Below are positions 54,055 to 64,000 of a DNA stretch of 64,000 bases, piece after piece (position 1 is the stretch's first letter; each line of letters opens with the position of its first letter). The notes under the pieces are model-generated. The model was not told where the DNA came from. It searched no databases and worked only from the letters and a program-made list of their open reading frames with translations. Made by a program: the position numbers and the translations under genes. The stretch is from Sipunculus nudus (taxonomy: Eukaryota > Annelida > Sipuncula > Golfingiida > Sipunculidae). The DNA is taken from positions 37,569,340 through 37,633,339 of the forward strand of contig CM049322.1 in assembly GCA_026874595.1 (NCBI GenBank). The letters are read 5' to 3'.

Positions 54055-54417
54055 ACAGACGGCGCCACCATTTTATTTTAGAACTGACAAAACTATTTAT
54101 GGTCAATATTCAAGGCAAGATTTATGACAATCCATGCATTAATTTTCAAGATATTGGAGGTTTTATATCAAATTTATGAATATTCGAGGGGGGGGGGAGG
54201 GTACTTTCATGCCCAGTAGCTCGGAGGATATAGGTCGTAGTGACCTAAATTCAGGTTTCCAAGAAGAATTTTTATTTTTCCTTTCTTGATGTTTACTTAA
54301 AAGTTTCTAGGACTACAGTTACGATTTGAGCCCTGCTAAAGGACGCCTGGACAAACGGACGACCGGACAAAGCGCCATCCCTATACCTAAGTTGAATCAC
54401 AGTCAGCTTAGCTAAAA
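54055..54417 (+). repeat. Short dispersed repeat, about 360 bp
   Basis: It starts acggcgccacc, continues gaactgacaaaacta, ggtcaatattcaaggc and tattggaggttttatatc, passes through aggtcgtagtgacct and ends at gtcagcttagctaaaa. Copies of the same layout lie at 61,988-62,308 and 63,406-63,888. Confidence 0.88.
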
Positions 54418-55329
54418 ATTTACTCTGTGACGGACAAAAACACAAACGCATAAATCTTTGATAATAAAGGTGGCAACGTGACATACTGTACGGGTTTTCC
54501 TACAAAAAAAGTCCCGTACATGGTTCTGCAAATTTGATTTATCCGTTTATTAGAAAAACACTTAACAGCCAAAAGACGGACGAGATGTGATTACAACTGA
54601 TACAGTACTATAAAGAGTACCAAATGATCAAGGCCCTTCAAATTGACATAATGTAGCCTTTTCATTGAGCTTTAGACTTAATTTTTAATTCTAGTTTTAG
54701 TTGGGGTAAACAATCTGAGAACAAAGAGAAAAATGCAGTTTTCTATTATTTAGGATTTCTTTATTGAATCACGGAAGATACAACCAGTCAATAATATATC
54801 TTCTTTCATTCACTTATGCTTTTGTATACTAGTTAAGTTAGGTATATAATGCTATTACGTAGACGATATCAAATATTGAGGATCATGGCTTCTTTGAACT
54901 GAATCCCCCACTCCGCATCTCGTCGAATTTTTCTGCAAAAGCTGTCTACCTGGCAAAACTATTGGAGAAACAAACTAATAAAAACATGACAGGAACCGAC
55001 GGTTATTCTATATTGATCAACATTATAATCTGTTCCGTGAGAAGTCACACAAAACAAATGACGTCTTGTCGGGTTGGGACTAAAGCCACATACATGTATA
55101 TCTGTATTACTTTTTGCTGTAAAAGTCCGTAACCAACTTCATGGTCAAAGAGGGCTTCGCTAAAATATAACATGCTAATTCACAGTCGTCAAAACGTTTT
55201 TATGAATAATTTAAATCAAAAGGATCATAAATAGTTAGGTCGAGCCCTTAAATTTAAAGGGAAGGGAAACATTTTCTCTGATTGTCATAGAATAAATCTG
55301 TCCAACTGTAATAATGAAAAATAACAATG
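54418..55329 (-). other. Probable 3' UTR and downstream of the RING-S8 gene
   Basis: This lies 3' of the minus-strand stop at 55,330 and has no other gene. A minus-strand AATAAA (plus TTTATT at 54,760-54,765) is a candidate polyadenylation signal about 570 nt after the stop. That assignment is inference. Confidence 0.4.
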
Positions 55330-55535
55330 TTAAACTTCCTTTCCATAGGTGTTTGGAGATCTCTGGATTACACTGTTTAGTTCTGCAACAAAATGAAGAT
55401 ATTCTCCAAGAAGCCTGGTGGGAACCACAGGACCATATCCCCGTCGTGTGGTATGTTCATTAGAGCAGGCCTGCCTCAGTAACCGCTTCATGACTCTTGT
55501 ACTATGGAGGAATTTCTTTTCTCTTTCATCAAGGT
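55330..55535 (-). CDS. Exon 7: C-terminal tail and stop
   Basis: The acceptor is ttcatttgtggtttag. Phase matches exon 6, giving HEDFNLDEREKKF. The tail is rich in Arg/Lys and Leu (RVMKRLLRQAC, RLLGEYLHFVAELNSV) and ends at TAA in 55,330-55,332. Two helical stretches are likely; no named domain is recognised. Confidence 0.8.
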
Positions 55536-57116
55536 CTAAACCACAAATGAAAATGTAAGGATTTAGTAAATTTGACATGCATTTACATATTTATTTTACA
55601 TATAAATTTATTCAATAGAATTAACGCTTAAACTTAGTTTTCAGCTTCAATTTAATATTCGTAATTTAATATTTTATTGTACTGAAACTATAAGCATACT
55701 GAAAACACATACTGAAATCTTCATGGAAGGCTTTGAAGAGAAGCAAAGCCGCAACCGCAGTGACATAAGGGGAGGCGAAAGAAGTACCAGATTCCCAGGT
55801 ATAATCCTCCGGTTCATTTTCTTGTTTTGTTCTTGAGTTTGGTACTTTAACGTTATCTCCTAGCCCAAGGAAAAGCAGCAGGCGGCCGTTAGGTGAATTT
55901 TCACATGCTGTTCCGTTAGCATTACAAGATCCAATGGCTATTGCATCAGAGGCCGGGAAGGAAATGCGATTTTCTTCCCAAGCGCCATCGTTAGATGCTG
56001 CACAAATGACTACAGATTTCTCACAAAGCTGTCTCACCAGTCTTCCAGCGCGGGGCGACTTATCTGGATACCCATAGAGACCACAGGATATGTTTATAAT
56101 GTGTATAACTTCTTCTTTGTTGTTTAATGTTCGAAGTGCTTTTATCAATTTGCATTCTTCAATTTCATCTTTCTCAATGATCTTTATGTTTATAATTTTG
56201 ATCTTTCTCCTTAGATCTGTGTTTGAAATGTATGACCAAAATGCTCCAATAACTGCAGTTCCATGACCGTTACTGTCTATATTTGCAGGCGTGTTAACCT
56301 TGGTGATGTGTTCCACGGTCATACCCTTGAAATGGGGATGAGTGTCATCACAGCCAGAGTCAATGAATGCAACTTTTATGAATGTACCGTTGCCTCTCAC
56401 ATTTTCTGCAATTTGTTCCACACATGTTCCCATTTTTTGGACGGGACTCTCGAATCTTAGATTTTTGACATCCCATTTGTCCCCCGCCTGAAATGAGTGA
56501 AATTACAAAACTTTATACTCAAGCACAATCGAGTTCAGTATAACAAAATAAATGTATTCATGATCATGACAACCTTAAACAATAGGAATTAAGACGGTAT
56601 TGCAGCAGTTGCTTTAGTGACGAAAGCAAAACATTTGTTTCATTTATTATCAATAATGTAAACATAGAATGACCCATAATAAATATTTACATTTTTAGAT
56701 AGTGCTTCCGAATTCAAAATCAAGTTAAATATTAATTGTCTGGATGTTGTTTATAGCTTTCATTTTATAAAGAATCTGGCCTTCTTTTAATCCAAACCCT
56801 GAGATTCGCCCTTAGGTCCACCAAGAGTTCCCAAACTTTAAGGAAAGAAGCTATTATTTAGAGTTATTGTTGAACAGGAATCTTCCTTACATATACATGA
56901 AATATAGTTTTCCAATATCTTGAATATATGAAGTCTATTCACATTAACTGTTATTTTCAGGTATATCTCTAATGAAGCAAATAATGTTTGCGTGGATGAA
57001 TGCATTGCGCTTGTTAATACATCTTACTTTATCCTTGCTATGCTTTTTAGGAGTCCTCTCCTTGTTTGGCATAGACGAACCAGGCTTTTTTTGTTCGTCT
57101 CTGTAAATATATAGAA

Positions 57117-57159
<43 letters not shown>

Positions 57160-60100
57160 AAGAATGTCGGATGATTAGAGGAACATAAACGACCGATGAT
57201 CGGTTAATCGGTTATTTCATCTACCTTCTATGTAACCGTGAATTCTATTGAATTAATTTATGGTAAATACGGTTTGACTTGCACACCACGCTGTATAATC
57301 AATGTGAACACTGAAATGTCCACTTAAACGATTTGCAATACTACTGGCAGAAACGGAAAATTTAATCTCTACTATATTGGTATAAAGTATCACCTGGTAA
57401 AACTCGTAGGTTTATGAATTTTACCTTATTTCAATCTCGATCATAAACAATAAGCGAACTGTAAGCAAATTATTCAAATCACCGTGTTTAACTGTGTCAA
57501 TGTGAACACTTTCTAGTTTAAATTTGAGTATGTTTGAGGATTTGACACTTAACACTTACCCCCCCCCCCGTCCGCAGTAAAACCAATAACAGTGATCATA
57601 TCATTCATTCTGTGTAAGTGCCGAACAACAGTCCTACAGGCGCAACCCATTAGGCATATATATTCAGTTAATTGAGTATAGAACTACTGCACACCGATCT
57701 ATTCTTTATATCTGTATTAAATCTTGTCCACTTAACATTTTGTGTGATGTTTCTCTGAATGATTGAAAAATTCAGTAAATATTTCTAAGGTATACGATAA
57801 GATTATTGCATAGTTGAATTTCCTGAGAAGACTTGTACCTTGATTTGGATGGGAAAGGGTAAAACGTCAGCAAAATTATTAAAGTTTAAGGAATAAACTT
57901 AATAGACAAGAGCTTACCCTTTGCTGAACGTTTTAGCGTAAGAACTTCCACTCTTTTTTATATCAAAGAGCTTTCTTGGTTGAAGGAATCGAAGATACTC
58001 CAATGTGCCATCAACTTCCATCTGACAAAGAGGTTCATATAAGAATGGACAGTTTTTGAAGTTGTTTAGGTCACCTTTATTGTACAAAAGCTGGTTCAAA
58101 ATCTCTCTCATTTCTTCTGATCTGTTGGTATAGGTAACTGGAAGAAAATATACAGGCAAAGTTATGAAATGGTCAAAATAAACCTTTTTTATAATCCACA
58201 CATGAATCGTGGAAGTATCTTCAGTGAAAATATTACCTGCAGTGAGGTTGCAGAGTATTGCCAATCCGGCTACAGCAGCCGCAATCCCGAGGGACACTTC
58301 TTGTTTCCCTCCATTGTGAAAGAGGTTATGGTCATCCTTTCCGAAAGCAGCGTTTGCCACAAACATTCCCCCTGATGGCGTAGTGTAATCTGCTCCGGTA
58401 CCATCTTCAGTATCATTCCCGGCAAACTCGTGGCTTCCAATTCGAATTGGATCAGTCGGATCATGTTTCTTATTCGATGTTCGTGCGGGGCAAAGAACAA
58501 CTGCTTTCTTTGACAATTTGTCAAGACTCTCTTTCAAAAGAACACTGCAAGTTTCCTGGTGGATATCAATCGGCACACAGATGATGTGAAACCCGTAATC
58601 ATTTGACAACAAATCATCACAACTGGACTGCAAAGCTTGTAAGTCAACAATTCCTGAAGTGTCTGTCACGTTTCCGCTGTGCAATTCTACACTTTCTCGA
58701 GAATGTTTGAAAAACTGAATTATGGTGCTTGCCATATCTGTTCCATGGCCAGTTTGATCTATCCAGTCACCGAATTGAGCACCAAACGAGGTTTCAGTGA
58801 TACTTTTATCAAAATATTTATGTGATCTCTGGACACCTGAGTTCAATATCAAATATTTGACAGGATCCGGCTTCTCTATTTTTGAGGGAAGTAAAGTTGA
58901 TACATCCTTGTAGAAGAAGGTAGTGGTCACATCAGGTATTTCAAATAGACTTCTTCCAATCTGAAAGGCAGATAATAGCAACGTAAATATGAATTAGCAT
59001 TAATCAGTACTAAACTTCTTCTGGGTTATAGACATCAAGAGACCCACATAATCTGCTGCATCACAAATGCACTGATGAACAATGTGTTTGGCTCAGGTCA
59101 CGTGGTACCACAAACCCTCTGTTTTAAAATAAAATATTAAAACTTGTTCGATGTTAATAAAGCCCTTTTACGATCACTTAGTACGGTTTATAATTATCGA
59201 GTCAGAAGTTTTCAGTCAACCGTTTTAGCATATGGCCTTTTGACTATGGGTATGCAGACACTACCAGAGCATAAAAAGTTTAGGGACTGTGCATAAAGCA
59301 CTCACATCGATTTCTGCTTACATGAGTGTATTGCCAAGTTATTTAATTATTTAACCTATTTAACGTGTGATAAAAATGGTGCAAAGACATTTTATTATAC
59401 ATCTTAAAATGTCTCATTGTATGATATAAGCGGGCTGTTCAATATTAAACTCAACATTCAAATCACATTTCTTGGTAACAAAGTGGGTTTTACCTTAGCG
59501 GAACGTGAAAGCTAGGATAACATGATAACAAGTGACCCATGGGTCATGACGCAGAGCTGCTAAGCATGCATGACCTGCGACATCATGAGCTGTGATTCAC
59601 AATTTCCAGTCAAATTTTGTGAAGAACCTATGTGCCAATTTTGTTGAAACTTTCTACGTTGACAGAAATATATCACATATGTCTGGTTAAAACACAGTGA
59701 ATTAATGATCTGAGGCAAAATGTTTGTTGTTTAGCTATCAGGAACTAATTCTATAGCTTGCTTGATACTTGTCAGTCTCAAAGGGAAAACCACACAGGCC
59801 AAATATAAGACCAAAATATATGACAACATCGTCTAGGAAACCCATGCAAGAATTATTGTGAAACGGGTGCTTCTGTCTGAATTTTTATTTAATTCAAACC
59901 AACTGTACTGTGCTTTCATGAATGATGGTCATATTTGTTAAGAAATCTTTGACCCAATGCAAGATTACATTAATATACGTCCACCTGCATTCACTTTAAT
60001 ACTTCTTGAGGTTATATAATCTAAAAAAAAAAAATTCTTTCTCAACTATTAACCACTTAAAACTGGAGTAATCACTTGGCAACCAATATGTGAATAACTT

Positions 60101-62805
60101 TGGCCTGCAACCTTTAACCTCCTGACCAGCTGCCCCTAAAATCAATAAGTTATTTCTTGAAGCAAAAGAACCCATAAATATGTTTGAATCAAATTGAGTG
60201 ATGCATAGCTAAGGCATATGTGAAATACTGAAGGTGTAGGGATAAACAGTTAAGCTTGAAATATGTTCACAAGCATTTGGAACAATTTAGTATTGTGGTC
60301 TGACCTTGTGAACTCAATATCAAAAGTTTTCCACCCCTATTTGTAGGTAAGCCTTATAGACAGATGGAAGTTATAGGTTGATGAAGTGGGTCCTGTGACC
60401 TTGTGGCCTCAAAATAATTATGGTTCTTCCCCTTTTGGTAGGTGAGCTGTATGTGAACGATGGAAGGTTTGGGATGAAACTTTTGGCTAAAGAAATTAGT
60501 TCGGGGGAGGGGGTAGCAAACACACCACCTAACTCGGAGAATATAGGTCGCAGTGACCTCATTTCTGGTTTCCAAAGAGATCGTTTTAGAATCTCTAAGA
60601 CTGCAAAGGGCTCATGATCCTAGCCCTTAAGGTTATGATGTGTCCCCTGCTAACAGACGGGCGGCATTCGGCTGGGCGGCCGGACGGCCGGACGGACAGA
60701 CGGAAGGACGACGGAAAAAGACTCATCGCTATGGCACAGCATGACTGAAAGTCAGCTGAGCTAAAAAAAAACGAATCTTTGCAACCATGAAAACAGGAAC
60801 ATATACCTACCACTCTGTTCGGTTTGTACCCACATTTAGATTTAAGTGAGCTTTGCCAGATGTTATCCTCTTCTGATTCAGATGTTTCTACAACCCCGAT
60901 CATTCAATTATTATGCATTTCTATTTTAACTTTGGACCCATAGATCTCGACGCTCAGCTGAATTTGTCTATAAGGATATTGTTTAAGATTTTTTTTTCAG
61001 AATGACAGTCCTGTGACCTTAAACAATGACCTTGTGACCAAAAAATCTTATTATCCTTGAACCTGCCTGCAGTATTTAGATTATTAGACTTAGAACAATC
61101 TTTTAAAAAGTGACCTTGACCTCTGACCAGGTAACCTCAAAATCTACAGATTTCCTCACTTTGGGCAAGTAAGCCATTTTTCAAAGATGGAAAGTTTGGG
61201 GTGAAAAGTTTAATTTACAGTGCATTCACAATATTTTTAAAGATGTGGCTCCTGTGATCTTCAAACTTGATCTCTGGAACCTAAAAATCAAAATGAATTT
61301 AATTAAGTGATAGGTCATTGATATATATCAAGTTTGAAGCCATTCTGTCTAACCAAAGCGGAATTATCATCCATAAACTAATTTGTGAATGGATGGGCCC
61401 GGTGACCATGACCTTTGAACAGAATCTTTCCCTATTGGCATGTTATCAATATCTTGACGATCGAAGGATTGTGATGAGTTGTTTGGCTCGAAATGCATAC
61501 ACATTCCTTTTAAAGAAATCGGTCCCGTGACCTTGACCTTTGAGCCCAAATTAATTCATGCTCTCCCCACTAGCTACTTGCAAGTCAGCTGAATGCCCAA
61601 GATAGAAAGTTTGGGATGATAAGCTTGGCTTAAAATGCAGCCATAATCTTTTAAATAGGTGAGTCCTCTGACCTTGACCTTTCACCTCATGACCCAAAAA
61701 TCATATAGGTTCTTGCTTTAGTGGTGGGCCATATTAAAGTCAAGTTTCAAATCCATGTGTCAATCCAACCTGGATTTATCATTTGGAACGAAAATGGACG
61801 GACGGACTGACAGACAGACTATCACACAGACAGACAGGGTGATTACTATAGGGCATCCACTTGTGATAAATACACACACCAGGGTTTGGGACGCTAGATT
61901 TAATCACAGCTGATAAACTAACATGATTGTTATCATGTAATAGTAAAAATCATAGAACATTATTCGTTGAAATAACAAAAACAAATTACAGGTGGCACCA
62001 CAACTTTTCGGGAACTGACAAACCCAGTCATGGTCAATATTCAAGACAGGATTCATGACAATCCATGCATAGATTATCAAGATATTGGAGGTTTTGTATC
62101 AGACTTTTGTTTATTCTATGGGTAATTTCAAACCCCATAGCTTGGAGGATATTGGTCACAGTGACCTAATATCAGGTCTCCAAGGAGATCCTTAATTGGC
62201 CTCCCTGAATATTCATAAGAAGTTTCTTGGACCAGCAGTCCCGCAATGACGATGGACAAAGCGTCATTACTATACCTCAGTTGACTTACACTCAGCTGAG
62301 CTAAAAAAAACATACAAGCCCAACATTCCACACAGCATCAGTTGATATATATTACATTGTTACTACAACACTTTAATCATGTATAAAAAAGTTGAATATT
62401 TTAGTGATAGCTAATTCATCTGACCTAACCTGATAAAAAATATCAAATAATGTGCTTTCAAACTAAATTTAGTTTTCATTACAATGAGAAATTTTCGCAT
62501 TTTTAGGAATGTGTTGGGTTTAAGACAGAAAGTTAGTGATTGATAAAGAAATGGATATATACAATTTATTTCTGCAGGAATATAAGTGCATTTTACTATA
62601 TAGCGAAAGTATAAATTTGCATTCATTAGTGACGTCCAGCTTAACAGCGTACCGGTTTTTGAACAAAGACGACATGTATCTCTTTCGTTCATGCATTCTT
62701 TGCAGTATGAATGCCTGCAGCTGTCGTAAACCATACGGCTCTTCTTTCCCGCACCATACTGATCACTACATATTGGACAAATGTCCACGGGACACGCCCT
62801 TGCCT
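55330..62805 (-). CDS. RING finger + pseudo-S8 + active S8 subtilase protein (7 exons, 5'-partial)
   Basis: Joined exons (minus strand): 62,805-62,653; 60,887-60,811; 58,960-58,237; 58,137-57,918; 57,100-57,028; 56,487-55,713; 55,535-55,330. All six introns start GT and end AG, and phases 1,0,1,2,0,1 close without a stop. This gives 741 readable residues. Numbering starts at the first whole codon. A C3HC4 RING finger is at 9-47 (C9, C12, C29, H31, C34, C37, C44, C47). A first subtilisin-like domain spans about 110-317 with H148 in TGHGT and S299, but Asn116 (LILNSG) replaces the catalytic Asp and no oxyanion Asn is at the expected place. A lysine-rich linker is at 391-415. A second subtilisin-like domain spans about 452-673 with D458 (FIDSG), H490 (NGHGT), N581 (AASNDG) and S651 (GTSFASP). 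The tail is 674-741. No signal peptide or membrane segment is seen, but the true N-terminus is missing. A RING implies an intracellular ubiquitin-ligase role and the second S8 an active serine protease; both are inferences from domains. The first join (RING exon to the next) has the weakest splice signals. Confidence 0.8.
55713..56487 (-). CDS. Exon 6: complete subtilisin-like (S8) protease domain
   Basis: The acceptor is ttcactcatttcag and the donor GATTTCA|GTATGT. It holds the full catalytic set in the subtilisin order: Asp in VAFIDSG, His in NGHGTAVIG, oxyanion Asn in CAASNDG and Ser in SGTSFASPYVTAVAALLL. Spacing of 32 residues from Asp to His and 161 from His to Ser is compatible with a compact S8 domain. 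There is no sign of an inhibitory prodomain immediately before it. Confidence 0.93.
57028..57100 (-). CDS. Exon 5: 73-nt basic linker exon
   Basis: It is bounded by acceptor tatatatttacag and donor GATAAA|GTAAGA. It encodes GDEQKKPGSSMPNKER and PKKHSKDK, a lysine-rich linker. It is the piece that lets phase 2 of exon 4 reach phase 0 of exon 6; joining those exons directly gives an early stop. This makes it likely real despite its size. Confidence 0.72.
57121..57155. repeat. (TA)n in intron 5
   Basis: A short pure TA tract lies about 20 bp upstream (in gene sense) of the exon 5 acceptor. Confidence 0.95.
57918..58137 (-). CDS. Exon 4: C-terminal part of first S8 region
   Basis: The acceptor is tattttcttccag and the donor AAAGG|GTAAGC. 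The 98-bp intron before it is open in frame, so naive translation reads through it; removing it joins CNLTA to VTYTNRSEEM. The exon encodes a charged helix-like segment (RSEEMREILNQLLYN) and a region with two further cysteines (NCPFLYEPLCQ). No named domain is recognised. Confidence 0.8.
58237..58960 (-). CDS. Exon 3: degenerate subtilisin-like domain
   Basis: The acceptor is tctgcctttcag and the donor CTGCAG|GTAATA. The protein aligns block by block with the S8 domain in exon 6: LILNSGV with FIDSGC, QTGHGT with SNGHGT, VVLCPART with VVICAASN, IRIGSHEFAG with IAIGSCNANG, and QEVSLGIAAAVAGLAIL with SGTSFASPYVTAVAALL. The Asp position is Asn and the oxyanion Asn is Thr. The Ser is kept, but the GTSxAxP context around it is lost. 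Confidence 0.88.
59526..60767 (+). repeat. Long dispersed repeat, internally deleted copy in intron 2
   Basis: It starts acaagtgacccatgggtcatgacg and follows 51,621-52,130 closely, then jumps to match 53,010-53,300 and then the terminal part, ending gtcagctgagctaaaa at 60,767. It therefore lacks roughly 1.2 kb relative to the 51,621 copy. It lies antisense inside the host gene. Confidence 0.88.
60811..60887 (-). CDS. Exon 2: 77-nt acidic/polar linker exon
   Basis: It is bounded by a weak acceptor (cggggttgtag) and a good donor (AGAGTG|GTAGGT). It encodes ETSESEEDNIWQSS and KCGYKPNRV. Entry phase 1 and exit phase 0 match both neighbours. It sits between two blocks of dispersed repeats that fill the flanking introns. 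Confidence 0.65.
60945..61870 (+). repeat. Dispersed repeat, longest copy of the 34,212 unit, in intron 1
   Basis: It starts gatctcgacgctcagctgaa and aligns with the copies at 34,212 and 50,430, then extends further through gtgaccttgacctttgagcc and ctttcacctcatgaccc. It ends with acggacggactgacagacag and gggcatccacttgtgat. Confidence 0.9.
61988..62308 (+). repeat. Short dispersed repeat in intron 1
   Basis: It runs from aggtggcaccacaac through ggtcaatattcaagaca and tattggaggttttgtatc to ctcagctgagctaaaa. It contains GGTCACAGTGACC at 62,154-62,166. Confidence 0.88.
62653..62805 (-). CDS. Exon 1 of visible part: RING finger
   Basis: The exon follows a good acceptor (ttattttgtttcag) and encodes CPIC, then 16 residues, then CRHSYCKEC, six residues and CRLC. 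This is a textbook C3HC4 spacing for zinc binding. It ends ACCG|GTACGC, a modest donor, in phase 1. It begins two bases into a codon, so at least one more coding exon lies upstream, probably outside the window. The MTHGQL start that open-frame reading gives is inside repeat DNA beyond the acceptor. Confidence 0.85.
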
Positions 62806-62829
62806 CTGAAACAAAATAACGACTCAAAA

Positions 62830-63370
62830 TATTAACAAGTTGCCCATGGGTCATGACGCTCAGCCGACTTACAGGTTGATAATATGTCCTTGCCCAGACA
62901 ACTAATAAAGATAGGTGGCATCATTGTTCATGTATATTTGCTTTAGTTCATCAAGACCCATAAGCACAACACATTTGATGACAATCCAAATAGTCTTTCA
63001 TGAGGAATCTGGCAAATTTGTGTATATTTTGTATTATTTCTTTGGTGCTCAAACATACCCCAAAACATCGAGAATAAAGGTCACTGTGACCCAATTTCAG
63101 GTTTCTTGGGAGAACTTTTGAGGAGCTCTCAGGATGTTAAGTTAGAAGATGCTGGTTATGATTTGGGCCTTACTTTGGTATCAAATTTTCAATTATTCTG
63201 GGGGATACTTCTGAGCCCCATAGCTCGGACAATATGGGTGACAGATACCTAATTTCAGGTTTCCAAGGAGACCCTTCATAGGCCTCCAAGCATGTCAAGA
63301 AAAAAAATTCGAGGTCTAGTTATTACGGTTTGAGCGCTGTTATTAGATGACCGCATCTTTAAGGTCTCAA
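62830..63370 (+). repeat. Worn dispersed repeat copies
   Basis: It starts acaagttgcccatgggtcatgacgctcagc, then aggtggcatcat, then two copies of the ccccatagctcgga / aggtttccaaggaga module near 63,060 and 63,215. It contains GGTCACTGTGACC at 63,079-63,091. Confidence 0.8.
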
Positions 63371-63405
63371 AACAGATAAAAAAATTGTAAAAATCGAAAA
63401 TATAC

Positions 63406-63888
63406 AGGTGGCGCCACCAGTCTGCAAAAACTAATGAAACCCTCCATGATCAATATCCATGCAAAGAATCATGGTGATCAATGAATTGATTGTTCAGTTA
63501 CTTGAGCTTTTGTATCAAATGTTTCTTTATTCTGAGGGTAGGGGGTACTTGGAAGCCTCACATCTCACAGGTTTCGGGTAACAGAGACCTACTTCCAGGT
63601 TTCCAAGGATACTTTTCAAGGGTCTCCCGGCATGTCAAGACATTATTCAGGGAGGTACTTCGGAGCCCCATAGCTTGAAGAATATGGGTTTACAGAGACC
63701 TAACTCAAGGTTTCCAAAAAGATTTTTCATGGGCCTCTCTCAATGGAAATTTAAAATATTCCAGATCAAGTGGTTACGATTTATGCCTTGTTAATGGACA
63801 GACGGCCGGATGGTCGGACGGCCGGACGGACGACGCACAAAGAGTGATCGCTATAGCTTAGATGACTTATAGTCACCTGTGCTAAAAA
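63406..63888 (+). repeat. Short dispersed repeat, about 480 bp
   Basis: It starts acaggtggcgccaccag, which contains the palindrome GGTGGCGCCACC. It carries the gagaccta...aggtttcc module twice (about 63,585 and 63,695), then cggccggatggtcggacgg, and ends gctaaaaaat near 63,888. Confidence 0.85.
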
Positions 63889-64000
63889 ATGGACCCCTTC
63901 AAAAGTGTGGTGTTAACGTAAATCATGGATTACTTAAGATTGAAACTTGTATGATGATGATCAAGGCAACCAGGTTATGAGAGTGATCTAAATTTTTTTT

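Noticed and set aside
56433-58981. Two independent single-exon subtilase genes starting at the first ATG of each frame
   Set aside because: Both ATGs are poorly placed: one is upstream of a clear acceptor and the other inside the exon. The spliced model closes all phases.
62411-62854. 147-residue single-exon RING protein
   Set aside because: Its start lies in repeat sequence before a strong acceptor and its end runs into intron. Only 62,653-62,805 looks coding.

Overview
The window looks like nuclear DNA of an invertebrate animal, most likely a bivalve mollusc. The support is spliced minus-strand coding exons with GT/AG borders, many TA, CA and poly-G microsatellites, decayed animal-type retrotransposons, SINEs and Mutator-like sequences. 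The right end also carries a dense population of dispersed repeats, rich in 'TGACCTTGACCT' and (GGAC)n and ending near CAGCTGAGCTAAAA, of a kind I associate with bivalve genomes. The species cannot be named from sequence alone.

Layout. (1) 1 to about 29,881 is an unbroken satellite array: 88 head-to-tail monomers of about 338-341 bp in two main types, A and B (B in long and short forms). Shared private variants show nested higher-order structure. A 4-monomer unit of 1,359 bp repeats five times. A 22-monomer unit of 7,474 bp is tandemly doubled. An 11-monomer block is repeated with a 4,416-bp offset. The array ends at a divergent monomer next to CA/TA and GA microsatellites. (2) 29,882-42,100 is AT-rich and has no gene I can support. 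It holds a 229-bp tandem duplication, a 527-bp hAT-like non-autonomous element containing a perfect 41-bp-arm palindrome, a 468-bp foldback element, several microsatellites and a tRNA-derived SINE. (3) 42,100-48,550 is a graveyard of mobile genes: a decayed AP-endonuclease/RT non-LTR retrotransposon (+), a fragment of an I-PpoI-like His-Cys-box endonuclease (+), and a broken Mutator-like transposase (-). (4) 50,400-64,000 is filled with related dispersed repeats, and they surround and invade the introns of one host gene.

The main find is that host gene, on the minus strand between 62,805 and 55,330. Seven exons can be chained with GT/AG borders and every reading phase closes. The chain includes a 73-nt exon and a 77-nt exon that plain ORF reading misses. 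The chain encodes at least 741 residues: a C3HC4 RING finger, a subtilisin-like (S8) domain that has lost the catalytic Asp and the oxyanion Asn, a short basic linker, a second S8 domain with a complete Asp/His/Ser/Asn set, and a short C-terminal tail with no recognised domain. The 5' end lies beyond the window. A RING ubiquitin-ligase-type domain fused to a pseudoprotease-protease pair would be an unusual intracellular protein. Its function is inferred from domains only, and whether it is new needs a database search.
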